A DNA stretch of 57,472 nucleotides, taken from NCBI GenBank assembly GCA_964576715.1, contig CAZNWE010000019.1:1-57472 (forward strand), given 5' to 3'. The notes beneath the pieces were generated by a model. It searched no databases and had not been told where the DNA came from. It was given only the letters and a program-made list of their open reading frames with translations. This stretch comes from SLRI01 sp964576715 (GTDB lineage: Bacteria; Pseudomonadota; Alphaproteobacteria; Geminicoccales; Geminicoccaceae). A program made the position numbers and the translations under genes. Below, in pieces: positions 38,166 to 45,765 of this stretch (position 1 is its first letter; every line of letters starts with the position of its first letter).

Positions 38166-38219
38166 GCCCGGCCGGGTGCCGCAGGCCGCTCCCGGTTCCA
38201 CAACGAGAGGAGAGAGACG

Positions 38220-39335
38220 ATGACCGACGAGATCAAGCGAGCGGCTGCAGGCATTGCCGCGCGCGGCGGCCGGCCCGCCGCGGTGCAGCCGACGAGCCGA
38301 CGCCGCTACCTGAAGGGCGCCGGTCTCGGGGTGGCGGCGGCCGCCGCCTCGACCTTCCCGGCTCCCTACATCAACGCCCAGAACGGGCCGATCCGCTGGC
38401 GCCTGCAGACCTATTCGGGTGCGCCGCTGGGGGCGCACGTCATCCTGCCGCAGATCGAGGCCTTCAACGCGGCGGCCAACGGCGAGATGGTCATCGACCT
38501 GTTCTACGCGGATCAGCTCGTCCCCACCTCCGAGCTGTTCAGGGCGCTGCAGAACGGCACCATCGATGCCGTCCAGTCCGACGATGCGACCATGGCCTCG
38601 CCGGTCGATGTCGCGGTCTTCGGCGGCTACTTCCCGTTCTCGACCCGCTTCAGCCTCGATCTGCCGGTGCTGTTCCAGCAATACGGGCTGAACGAGATCT
38701 GGGCCGAGGCCTATGGCGAGGTCGACGGCGTCGAGTGGCTGAGTGCCGGGGCCTGGGATCCCTTGCACATCTTCACCCGCGAGCCGATCCGCACGCTCGC
38801 CGACATGAACGGCAAGCGGGTGTTCGGGGTGCCGACGGCCGGCCGCTTCCTGTCGCGCTACGGCCTGATCCCGGTCACCGTGCCCTGGGACGATGTCGAG
38901 GTGGCGTTGCAGACCGGCGAGCTCGACGGGGTCGCCTGGTGCGGCTTCACCGAGGCCTACGAGGTCGGCTGGGCCGACATCTGCAACTATGCCCTCGAGA
39001 ACAGCGTCACCGGTGCCTGGTGCGGCTCCTACTTCGCCAATACCGACAGCTGGGCCAAGGTGCCGGACCACCTGAAGGAGCTGTTTTTGATCACCGTCGA
39101 CCAGTCGCACTACTACCGGCAGGTCTGGTACTGGGGTGGTGAGGCCAATCTTCGCGTCTTCGGCGAGAAGATGGAACTCACCCGCCTGCCGGACGAGGAA
39201 TGGAGCCAGGTCGTGGCCGATTCCGCCGAATTCTGGGACGAGATCGCCGCCACCAGCGAGCGCGCCGCCCGGGTGGTGCAGATCTTCAAGGACTACAATG
39301 GCATCATGGAGAAGGCCGGCTACCCCTATCGCTGA
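38220..39335 (+). CDS. TRAP transporter substrate-binding protein (DctP-type), Tat-exported
   Basis: Periplasmic solute receptor of 371 residues. The N-terminus has a twin-arginine signal: SRRRYLKGAGLGVAAAAAS at about 36-54, then FPAPYINAQ, cleaved near residue 60. The mature protein has DctP features (a WRLQTYSGAPLGAH first strand, NGTIDAVQSD, GKRVFGVPTAGRFLSRYG with the ligand-carboxylate Arg, and VEVALQTGELDGVAWCGFTEAYE). It belongs to the DctP set with Tat export, often for organic acids, so the substrate may be a polyol acid or keto acid rather than free glycerol. AGGAGAGAGACG gives a strong ribosome-binding site. Confidence 0.92.
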   Translation: MTDEIKRAAAGIAARGGRPAAVQPTSRRRYLKGAGLGVAAAAASTFPAPYINAQNGPIRWRLQTYSGAPLGAHVILPQIEAFNAAANGEMVIDLFYADQLVPTSELFRALQNGTIDAVQSDDATMASPVDVAVFGGYFPFSTRFSLDLPVLFQQYGLNEIWAEAYGEVDGVEWLSAGAWDPLHIFTREPIRTLADMNGKRVFGVPTAGRFLSRYGLIPVTVPWDDVEVALQTGELDGVAWCGFTEAYEVGWADICNYALENSVTGAWCGSYFANTDSWAKVPDHLKELFLITVDQSHYYRQVWYWGGEANLRVFGEKMELTRLPDEEWSQVVADSAEFWDEIAATSERAARVVQIFKDYNGIMEKAGYPYR

Positions 39336-39448
39336 GGGCCGCGGCAATCGCCGGCTGCATGCGGGGGGCGGCGACCGGGACCGGCTGGCGTCGGTCGCCG
39401 CCCCAGGCGAGGAGACCGGCCGAAGAGTCGATCGCCAAGCGGTAGTCA

Positions 39449-39577
39449 GGGAAGAATGCGGGGGAAATGATTTCGCCCGCGCCCCCTCGGTTTTTTTGGC
39501 GACGACGTTGGTGACGAGCGCCATCGCCAAGTAACGATGGGGCGCGGGGAAGATCATCTTCCCCGCATCTTCTTTCC
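39449..39577. repeat. Pair of related palindromes in inverted orientation
   Basis: Right palindrome: arms GCGGGGAAGA (39544-39553) and TCTTCCCCGC (39557-39566) around TCA, perfect. Left palindrome: arms GCGGGGGAAA and TTTCGCCCGC (about 39458-39480) around TGA, one mismatch. Each is flanked by GGGAAGA-like and GCGCCCC-like sequence, so reading 39449-39485 and the reverse complement of 39539-39577 gives about 80% identity with paired changes in the stems. The 54-base spacer has TTTTTTT (39491-39497) and a TTGGCGA...TCGCCAA dyad. It lies after the TRAP binding-protein gene. It may be a bidirectional terminator or a REP/BIME-like or MITE-like element. Confidence 0.65.
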
Positions 39578-39591
39578 TCTGGAAACCCGGG

Positions 39592-40209
39592 ATGCCGGAA
39601 AAGCCCGACCCGGCACCTCATACCCGCGTGCCGGTGCGGATCGAGGCGGCGCTGGCCATGGCGCTGATCTGCCTGATCGCGATGGACAACGTGCTGGCGC
39701 GCAATTTGTCCAGCGTCTCCTTCGCGTTCACCGAGGAGTGGTCGGTGGTACTCATGCTGATCATCTCGCTCGCCGGGATCTTCGCCTGGGCCGGCTCGAC
39801 CCTCGGGGCGTTTCGCCTCGCCGCGGCCGGGATCATGGGGGTGAGCGAGAGCCCTTGGCTGATCCTGCTCCTGGTCATCGGGCTCTCGCTGCTCGCCGGC
39901 ATGGTACTGGACGGCGTTTCCATCTACCTGATCACGCTGCCGCTCCTGCTACCCATCGCCGAGGCCTTCGACTGGTCGTTCGCCTGGTTCGGCGTGGTCA
40001 TGGCGGTCACCGTGGCGATCGGCCAGGTGACCCCGCCCGTCGCCGTCAACCTGATGGTCGCGGCGCGGATCGCCGAGGTGCCGCTGGAGGCGACGTCCCG
40101 GTGGGTCGGCTGGCTCCTGCTGGCGATGGCCACGGCCCTTTGCCTGGTGGTCGCCTTTCCCGAACTCGCCCTCTGGCTCCCCTGCCTGCTCGGCTATCGG
40201 CTCAGCTGA
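39592..40209 (+). pseudogene. TRAP permease remnant, N-terminus of DctQ fused to C-terminus of DctM
   Basis: A 205-residue frame with a composite sequence. Residues 18-48 look like the first helix of a small permease (AALAMALICLIAMDNVLARNL, then FAFTEEWSVVLM with the conserved Glu). From about residue 50 the text is the last third of a large permease (GVSESPWLILLLVIG, GMVLDGVSIYLITLPLLLP, FGVVMAVTVAIGQVTPPVAVNLMVAARIA). The rest of DctQ and about two thirds of DctM are absent. This fits an in-frame deletion across a second TRAP operon, with the junction near 39730-39760. It could be expressed as a membrane protein but should not transport. Its ribosome-binding site is weak. Confidence 0.72.
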
Positions 40210-40277
40210 CCGACCCGCCTCGCCTCCGCCGGCCCTGCCTGCTAGCCTGCCGGACGGGTCGAAGTGGGAGATGCGGG

Positions 40278-40568
40278 ATGAACCTCGACGCGTTTCGGTC
40301 AAGCCTCGCCGCGGCGTCGCCGCCCTCGGGGCTGAGCCCGGCGCTCGAGGCCCTGTGGTGGCAGGGCAAGGGCGACTGGCAGCAGGCGCATCGGCTGGCA
40401 CAGGCTGCCGGCGATGCCGGTGCTGCCTGGGTGCACGCTCACTTGCACCGCATCGAGGGCGACCTCGGCAATGCCGGCTACTGGTACCGGCAGGCCGGCC
40501 GGCCGCCGGCGGCCGGCCGGCTCGACCAGGAATGGGCGGCGATCGCCGAGGCGCTGCTCGCCGGCTAG
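40278..40568 (+). CDS. Small conserved hypothetical protein
   Basis: A 96-residue soluble protein (ALEALWWQGKGDWQQAH, RIEGDLGNAGYWYRQAGRP, EWAAIAEALL). It is one of a family of short proteobacterial proteins with this helix-turn-helix pattern (SEL1/TPR-like) and no known function. The ATG at 40278 has GGGAG ten bases upstream. Its TAG stop shares the palindrome CTAG with the TAG stop of the convergent GH9-like gene. Codon use is native and the tryptophan-rich core suggests a folded domain. Confidence 0.85.
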   Translation: MNLDAFRSSLAAASPPSGLSPALEALWWQGKGDWQQAHRLAQAAGDAGAAWVHAHLHRIEGDLGNAGYWYRQAGRPPAAGRLDQEWAAIAEALLAG

Positions 40569-42994
40569 GACCTCGCAGGCCCGAGGCTGCCGCGGCCATC
40601 GCCCTGCTGCCGGTCCGCCGGCGGCAATTCGTCGTAGGCGGCCCTGGCCCCGGTCGCGTCGCTGGCGGCGATGTAGCCCCAGGCCTTGGCGACCCGGGCG
40701 ATGGTTCCGTGCATGCTGTACTCGGTGATCGGCACCGCCCAGAAATAGCCGATATAGGTCTCGTGCACCGGCCAGGCGTCGGGATAGCGCGGCTGCATGA
40801 CCAGGGCGGCACGCTCGAACGACCAGTGCTGGCCGCGATCCTCGACATTCCAGCCGCCGAACACGGTGAGCCCGGACGGCACCCCGCCCATGCCGTACTT
40901 GTCGACCAGCAGCACCTCGCGCGGGTAGCGATGGCCGAGGCCGGTGGTGAAGGTCATGTTGTCCGGATTGGCGCCGAGCCCGAACTGGGTCTCGCCGATC
41001 AGCGCCGCGAAGTAGCGCGGATCGCCGGTCAGCGCGTGCGCCAATACCAGGACGTCGGCCTCGACCGGCAGGGCCGAGGTGTAGGACCAGCCATAGGGGA
41101 TCCAGGGATTCATCAGCTGGCCGAAGCCGCCGCGCCGGCCGCTGCTGACGAGAAAATCGGCGTAGCCGGCGAGGCTGGTGGTGCCGCGGGCGAGGATCGC
41201 GGCGTCGACCGGCCGGTCGGTCCGGGCATAGACCAGGATCGCCTGGAACTGCTGCTCCTCGCGGGCCAGCGCCCGTTCGGCGGCATAGGCCGAGCTCGCC
41301 TTGAACACTGCGTGCCAGCGCGCCTCGCCGGTGAGCCGGTAGAGCTCGACCGCGGCCAGGTTGCGGGCGTTGACGACCGCCACCCTGGCGACCGCCCGCG
41401 CCGGGGTGTTGGCCTCGGCCCAGCGCATGGCCGCCGCCGCACTCGCCGCATAGTCGGCGGCGCGCGCCGGGTCGTGGCTCTCGAGCAGCAGGGCGGCCCG
41501 CGCCGCGACGCCGGCGTAGAGATAGGAGGTCCAGGCATCCGGCGCGTAGACGAAGAAGGTCTGGCTCGAGGTCCAGCTCGTCTCGCCCCTGGGCGGGTAG
41601 CCACCCGCCTCGATGCCGCCCGGCACCCCGCCGTCCGGCTGCTGCAGCCGGCGGAACAGGTCGACGGCCCAGAGCGCCTCGTCGACGAGGTCGGGCAGAG
41701 CGTTCTCGCTCTCTGGCATGGCAAGCGTGGTCGCCGCGGCGAAGCCGGGGCGCAATTCGGCGAGGTCGAGGAGGTGGTGCGCGGCGTGGAGATGCTGCGC
41801 CCGGCGGTCCCAGTCGCCGGCATCGTGCCAGCCGCCCCAGCCCGCCGGGATCACCTCGTCCGTCCGCTCGGCGACCAGTGCGGCAAAGCTCTTGCGACCC
41901 TGGAGATTGAGCCCCTGGTCGGTGTCCATCAGCGTGGCATTGGACTGATAGACCGCGATGCCATCGGCCGGATGCAGACTGCGTGGCCGCGTCCAGTCGG
42001 TATGCGGCGGCTCGAGGGCAAGGCCGCTGCGCTGGTGGTAGAAGCCCTGCATCGCCACCGCGAAGGCGTCGCGCCAGACCCGGTCGTCGATGCGAAACGG
42101 CACCGAAGTGCCGACCCCCTCGACCTCGACGACGTACTCGCCGATCCGATCGAACGGGCTGAAGTCGAGAGCCAGGACGTCCGTCCGGTTGTAGTTGAGC
42201 TCGAGATTGCTCGGCCGCTCACGGCCCTCGTCGAGCGTGGCGGCGCCCTCGAACACCACCTCGCCGGTTGCCGTCTCGAGCAGCCGAAAGGGTGTGCCCG
42301 AAGCGTAGGCGACGGCTGGATCGGCCCCGGGATCGGCCGGGTTGTGGCCGAGCCACATCGAGAGATAGCCGATCTTCACCGGATCGTCGGGGCGAAAGCC
42401 GACATGGCTGACATGCACGGCCTCGCTCGGCAGTCGGGCCGTATCGTAGGTCAGGGTCGTCCCCGACACCGCCGGATGGTCGACCTCGACCCGCACCGTC
42501 GCCCCGGCAGCAAGCGGCTCTGGCAGCTCGAGAAAGACGTCGTGCTGGACGACGAGGCCGTTCTCGTCGCGCCCGGTCCTCGCCGTCTCGACGATCTTCG
42601 ACTTCCGCCAGACCGCCGCCGGCGGCAGCCGCCGACCGGCGGCCGGCCCGTCGACCATGACGATGTCGTAGCTGTCCGGGTCGTCGGCGCCGGCAGGCTC
42701 ACCGACGACGCCGAGCCTCGCGGCAAGCGGGCCACGGGCGCTGTCGAAGAAGAAAGCCGCGGCCGGCGACGCCGTGAAGCGATCGAAGGTCTGGATCATC
42801 GCCTCGCCGGCCGGGGTTGCGGTGGCGAAGCCGTGCACGGCACCGTTGCGGACCAGCAGACCGTCCGCGCGCCGCTGGTCGCCCGGCTCGGCGACATGGG
42901 TCGCGGTCCTGCCGCGTTCGCTCACTGTGCCGGTCTCGTAGCGCAGGCCGAGGATCGTGGCCGTGACCATGTAGGCCATGACGAGGCTGCTCAT
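40565..42994 (-). CDS. Glycoside hydrolase family 9-like protein
   Basis: Protein of 809 residues. The region around 185-300 is the N-terminal Ig-like module often found before GH9 (HVSHVGFRPDDPVKIGYLSM). The (alpha/alpha)6 barrel follows, with GGWHDAGDWDRR near 395, the DAGD motif holding the catalytic base, and GLGANPDNMTFTTGLGHRYPRE near 688, matching the GH9 second signature. The acid Glu is expected near the C-terminus; HETYIGYFW is a candidate. Endoglucanases or exo-glucosaminidases of this type act on beta-glucans or chitosan oligomers; the substrate is open. No signal peptide is evident, though the first 20 residues are moderately hydrophobic. AAAGGAG gives a strong start. Confidence 0.82.
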   Translation of the reverse strand: MSSLVMAYMVTATILGLRYETGTVSERGRTATHVAEPGDQRRADGLLVRNGAVHGFATATPAGEAMIQTFDRFTASPAAAFFFDSARGPLAARLGVVGEPAGADDPDSYDIVMVDGPAAGRRLPPAAVWRKSKIVETARTGRDENGLVVQHDVFLELPEPLAAGATVRVEVDHPAVSGTTLTYDTARLPSEAVHVSHVGFRPDDPVKIGYLSMWLGHNPADPGADPAVAYASGTPFRLLETATGEVVFEGAATLDEGRERPSNLELNYNRTDVLALDFSPFDRIGEYVVEVEGVGTSVPFRIDDRVWRDAFAVAMQGFYHQRSGLALEPPHTDWTRPRSLHPADGIAVYQSNATLMDTDQGLNLQGRKSFAALVAERTDEVIPAGWGGWHDAGDWDRRAQHLHAAHHLLDLAELRPGFAAATTLAMPESENALPDLVDEALWAVDLFRRLQQPDGGVPGGIEAGGYPPRGETSWTSSQTFFVYAPDAWTSYLYAGVAARAALLLESHDPARAADYAASAAAAMRWAEANTPARAVARVAVVNARNLAAVELYRLTGEARWHAVFKASSAYAAERALAREEQQFQAILVYARTDRPVDAAILARGTTSLAGYADFLVSSGRRGGFGQLMNPWIPYGWSYTSALPVEADVLVLAHALTGDPRYFAALIGETQFGLGANPDNMTFTTGLGHRYPREVLLVDKYGMGGVPSGLTVFGGWNVEDRGQHWSFERAALVMQPRYPDAWPVHETYIGYFWAVPITEYSMHGTIARVAKAWGYIAASDATGARAAYDELPPADRQQGDGRGSLGPARS

Positions 42995-43112
42995 GCCGCG
43001 AACTCCTTTGAACGCCGAGTGTCCCGTCTGCCGAGCGCACCACCAGTTCTAGCCCACCACTTCCTAAGATTTGCTGAACAGCCGCCGGGCTGCGCTGTCG
43101 GCCGACCGCCGC

Positions 43113-44210
43113 TCAGCGGTGCTGCAGGCCAGGGCGATCGACGGCGAACGGGGTCCAATCGAGCTCGGGCTCGCGGCCCAGCACGAGCGCGGCCAGGAGC
43201 TCGCCGGTCGCCGGCGCATTGAGCATGCCCCAGACCCCGTGGCCGGTGGCGACAAAGGCGCCGGGGGCACCCGGCACCGGGCCGATCAGCGGCAGGCCGT
43301 CGCGCAAGACCGGGCGAAAGCAGGCCTGTCGGGCGCGGATCGGGGCACGGCCGAGGCCGGGTGCAAAGGCCTGGATCATCGCCAGCAGCCGATCGGCGGT
43401 CGCCGGCCGCGGGCGCACGGCGGCGGGATCGTCGGGCAGGGGCGGCTGGGCGGAGAGGCCGGAGACGTAGACGCTGCCGTCGGCGCGGATGACGACCTCG
43501 GGGCTGTCGCGGCTGCCGTCAGCGGCGTGATGATCGACGAACAGGGCCAGGGCTGGCGGCGGGGTTGGCGCTGCTGCCGGCAGGCCTGCGAAGACGAAGC
43601 TGGTCCCCTCGACGGCCAGGACGCGCGGCAGGTCGAGCCCGAGCACCTGGTTCGTCCAGGGGCCCATGGCGACCACGACAGCGTCGCCCGCGACCGGCAC
43701 GCCGTCGGCGACGACGCCCGTGACCCGGCCATTGGGGCCGCGGACGAGCTCGGTCACGGTGGCATCGAAACGGCTGCCGCCGGCCTCGACGGCTGCCGCG
43801 ACCAGGCTCCGGGTGAAGGCTTCGGGTGCCAGCTGGGCAGTGGTCTCAGGGGTGCCGATCAGCTGTACGGCCGTGATCTCCGGGGCGAGCCAGGCGGGCA
43901 GTGCCGGCTGGTTGATTGCCGCGCCTCGGCGCTTGCCGTCATGGTGCACGTGCAGTGTCGTCACCCGGCGATAGCCCCAGCGATCGGGCATCGCTTCAGC
44001 GAGCTGGCCGTGCAGGGTAAAGCTGCGCCGGGCGAGCGGTGCCAGCGTCGAGCCGTCGCACCAGTCGAGGGCGAGGAATCCGCCGGACTTGCCCGAGGCC
44101 CCGCCGGCGATCGCGGCGCGCTCGATGACGATGGGGGTGGCACCGGCCCTGGCCAGGCAATAGGCGACAGCCGCACCGATCACGCCGCCGCCGCAGATCA
44201 GCACCCGCAT
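43113..44210 (-). CDS. FAD-dependent amine/amino acid oxidoreductase (DAO family)
   Basis: Protein of 365 residues. The ADP-binding motif LICGGGVIGAAVAYCLARAG is near 4-23, SGKSGGFLALDWCDGS follows near 39-54, and the C-terminal FAD-contact region is RQACFRPVLRDGLPLIGP, then FVATGHGVWGMLNAPATGELLA. This is the D-amino acid dehydrogenase/glycine oxidase/FOXRED1-like group; the substrate is not decided. It starts 7 bases after the SDR gene on the same strand, so the two form an operon. There is no signal peptide or anchor. Confidence 0.87.
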   Translation of the reverse strand: MRVLICGGGVIGAAVAYCLARAGATPIVIERAAIAGGASGKSGGFLALDWCDGSTLAPLARRSFTLHGQLAEAMPDRWGYRRVTTLHVHHDGKRRGAAINQPALPAWLAPEITAVQLIGTPETTAQLAPEAFTRSLVAAAVEAGGSRFDATVTELVRGPNGRVTGVVADGVPVAGDAVVVAMGPWTNQVLGLDLPRVLAVEGTSFVFAGLPAAAPTPPPALALFVDHHAADGSRDSPEVVIRADGSVYVSGLSAQPPLPDDPAAVRPRPATADRLLAMIQAFAPGLGRAPIRARQACFRPVLRDGLPLIGPVPGAPGAFVATGHGVWGMLNAPATGELLAALVLGREPELDWTPFAVDRPGLQHR

Positions 44211-44217
44211 CGCCGAC

Positions 44218-45054
44218 TCACTCGTTCATGAAGCGGGCGAAAGCGTCCTGCCAGTCGGGGTGCCAGCGCGACAAGGGCGGCCGGTTCCGGGTGATGTCCT
44301 CGGCCGCCCAGATGACGCGCTTCTCGTCGACGGGCCGGGTGACGTCGTTGTCCGGGCAAAGGATATAGAAATCACCCTTGGCCATCCCGTCGATGAGCAT
44401 GTCGATCACCTGTTCGGGCAGCCAGGCGCCAGCGGGCTTCTCCTGGTGGTGCACCCGGGTGAAGCCGGTATAGGTGAAACCCGGGATCAGCAGGTGGGCA
44501 GTGACCCGGCAGCCCGCGGTGTTCCTCAATTCGTGGGCCAGCGCCTCGGTCACGACCTTCACGCCGGCCTTGGAAACGTTGTAGGCGGTGTCGCCCGGCG
44601 GGCAGGTGATCCCCTGCTTCGAGCCGGTGCTGACGATCGCTGCGGCCCCGCCCTGGGCGATCATCCGCGGGGCGAAGACCTGAATGCCGTTGATGACCCC
44701 CCAGAGATTGGTCTCGAGGATCGCCTGCCAGCGGGCATGGTCGGCGAAGATCTGGCCGCCGCCTTCCCGGCCGGCATTGTTCATCAGCACCGCGATGGCA
44801 CCGAAGCGGTCGTCGACCTGTGTGGCCAACATCTCGACGGCGGCCCGGTCGCCGACATCGCAGACCACCGGCAGCACTTCGGTCCGCCGCTCGAGCGCAG
44901 CGGCGACGGTGCGCAGTGCGTCGCGATCGACATCGACCAGCACGAGCTTCATGCCGGCATCGGCGAAGCGCTCGGCGGCCGCCAGACCGATGCCGCTCGC
45001 CGCTCCGGTGACGACGGCGACCCGGCCCCGAGCGATGGCTGGATGGGTTGACAT
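44218..45054 (-). CDS. Short-chain dehydrogenase/reductase
   Basis: Classical SDR of 278 residues: TGAASGIG (17-24), NNAG (92-95), a catalytic Ser in VSTGS (141-145), and Tyr158 and Lys162 of YNVSK. Asp41 after the second strand (LVDVD) favours NAD(H) over NADP(H). The ATG at 45054 is chosen because MSTHPAIARGRVAVVTGA fits SDR starts and GGGAG is upstream. The C-terminal 50 residues (WLPEQVIDMLIDGMAKGDFYILCPD) occur in a subset acting on hydroxy-acid or steroid-like substrates; this is not specific. It is the first gene of the two-gene operon with the DAO oxidase. Confidence 0.92.
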   Translation of the reverse strand: MSTHPAIARGRVAVVTGAASGIGLAAAERFADAGMKLVLVDVDRDALRTVAAALERRTEVLPVVCDVGDRAAVEMLATQVDDRFGAIAVLMNNAGREGGGQIFADHARWQAILETNLWGVINGIQVFAPRMIAQGGAAAIVSTGSKQGITCPPGDTAYNVSKAGVKVVTEALAHELRNTAGCRVTAHLLIPGFTYTGFTRVHHQEKPAGAWLPEQVIDMLIDGMAKGDFYILCPDNDVTRPVDEKRVIWAAEDITRNRPPLSRWHPDWQDAFARFMNE

Positions 45055-45151
45055 GCGCGCACTCCCTCTGGCTCGACAGCTGCGCTGGTCTAGCAGAGGC
45101 TGGCGATGTTGCCGACCGGTGATGCGTCGGCGAAAGCGGTGGCGGTGCGCC

Positions 45152-45679
45152 TCAGCCGTCGCCGTCGACGTCCAGGTGTTGCGCCAAGAGATCGAGGCGG
45201 GCTTCGACCTCGTCGAGCAAGGCGACGAGATCGCAGCGCCGGGTTGCCGCCGCGTCGCTGTAGTCGAACAGGTCGGCCGACGGGTCACCGAGCAGGTCAC
45301 CCGCGGCTCGATGGCACAGCTCGGCCCAGGCCACGAACAACGACGGACGCGGCTTGCTCGCCCGCAGAAAGGCGCCGTTCACGCAAAATCCCGTGGCGTC
45401 GTCGGCGAGCGGGTCGACCGGCGCCCCGCTGCCGTTGGCGGCTTCCAGCCCCTTGACGAGCGGCAGGCGACCGGTGATCAGCCGGCGGACGACGCGGATC
45501 GAGCGGCGCAGCTCGACGAAGTCGGCGGCGTCGAGCTGCGGCGCGTCGGCCTCCCTGGCATCGATTTCGAGGCGACACTCCAGACGGTTCTCGAAGCGGC
45601 CGACACCCGGGCCGACATCGGGGCGTCGGCCGCCTTCACTGTTCTCGATCTGCTTGGCGCGTGGCGTGCGACTTGACAT
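45152..45679 (-). CDS. Hypothetical protein, alpha-helical
   Basis: I do not recognise this 175-residue protein. It is soluble, acidic and largely helical: LDAADFVELRRSIRVVRRLITGRLPLVKGLEAANGSGAPVDPL, then FCVNGAFLRASKPRPSLFVAWAELCHRAAGDLL and CDLVALLDEVEARLDLLAQHLDV. The ATG at 45679 (MSSRTPRAKQ) is preferred; a longer frame runs antisense into the divergent regulator. It may be the divergent partner of the winged-helix/TPR regulator at 45766, 86 bases away. The codon bias is native. Confidence that it is a gene is fair; function is unknown. Confidence 0.6.
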   Translation of the reverse strand: MSSRTPRAKQIENSEGGRRPDVGPGVGRFENRLECRLEIDAREADAPQLDAADFVELRRSIRVVRRLITGRLPLVKGLEAANGSGAPVDPLADDATGFCVNGAFLRASKPRPSLFVAWAELCHRAAGDLLGDPSADLFDYSDAAATRRCDLVALLDEVEARLDLLAQHLDVDGDG

Positions 45680-45765
45680 GGTTCCGCGACTGGAAAATGG
45701 TCGATGCGCCCAGCAAGAGCATGACCAGGCGGGGTTCGGGCACGTGGTTAACGGTGAGTAACGGG

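Noticed and set aside
39491..39497. Run of seven T as a simple intrinsic terminator of the TRAP operon
   Set aside because: The run is about 10 bases away from the left stem, so the geometry is not that of a standard terminator; kept only as part of the palindrome pair.
36789..39557. 922-codon minus-strand frame opposite the TRAP genes
   Set aside because: Antisense to three clear TRAP genes; composition is His/Asp/Gly/Arg-rich as in mirror frames.
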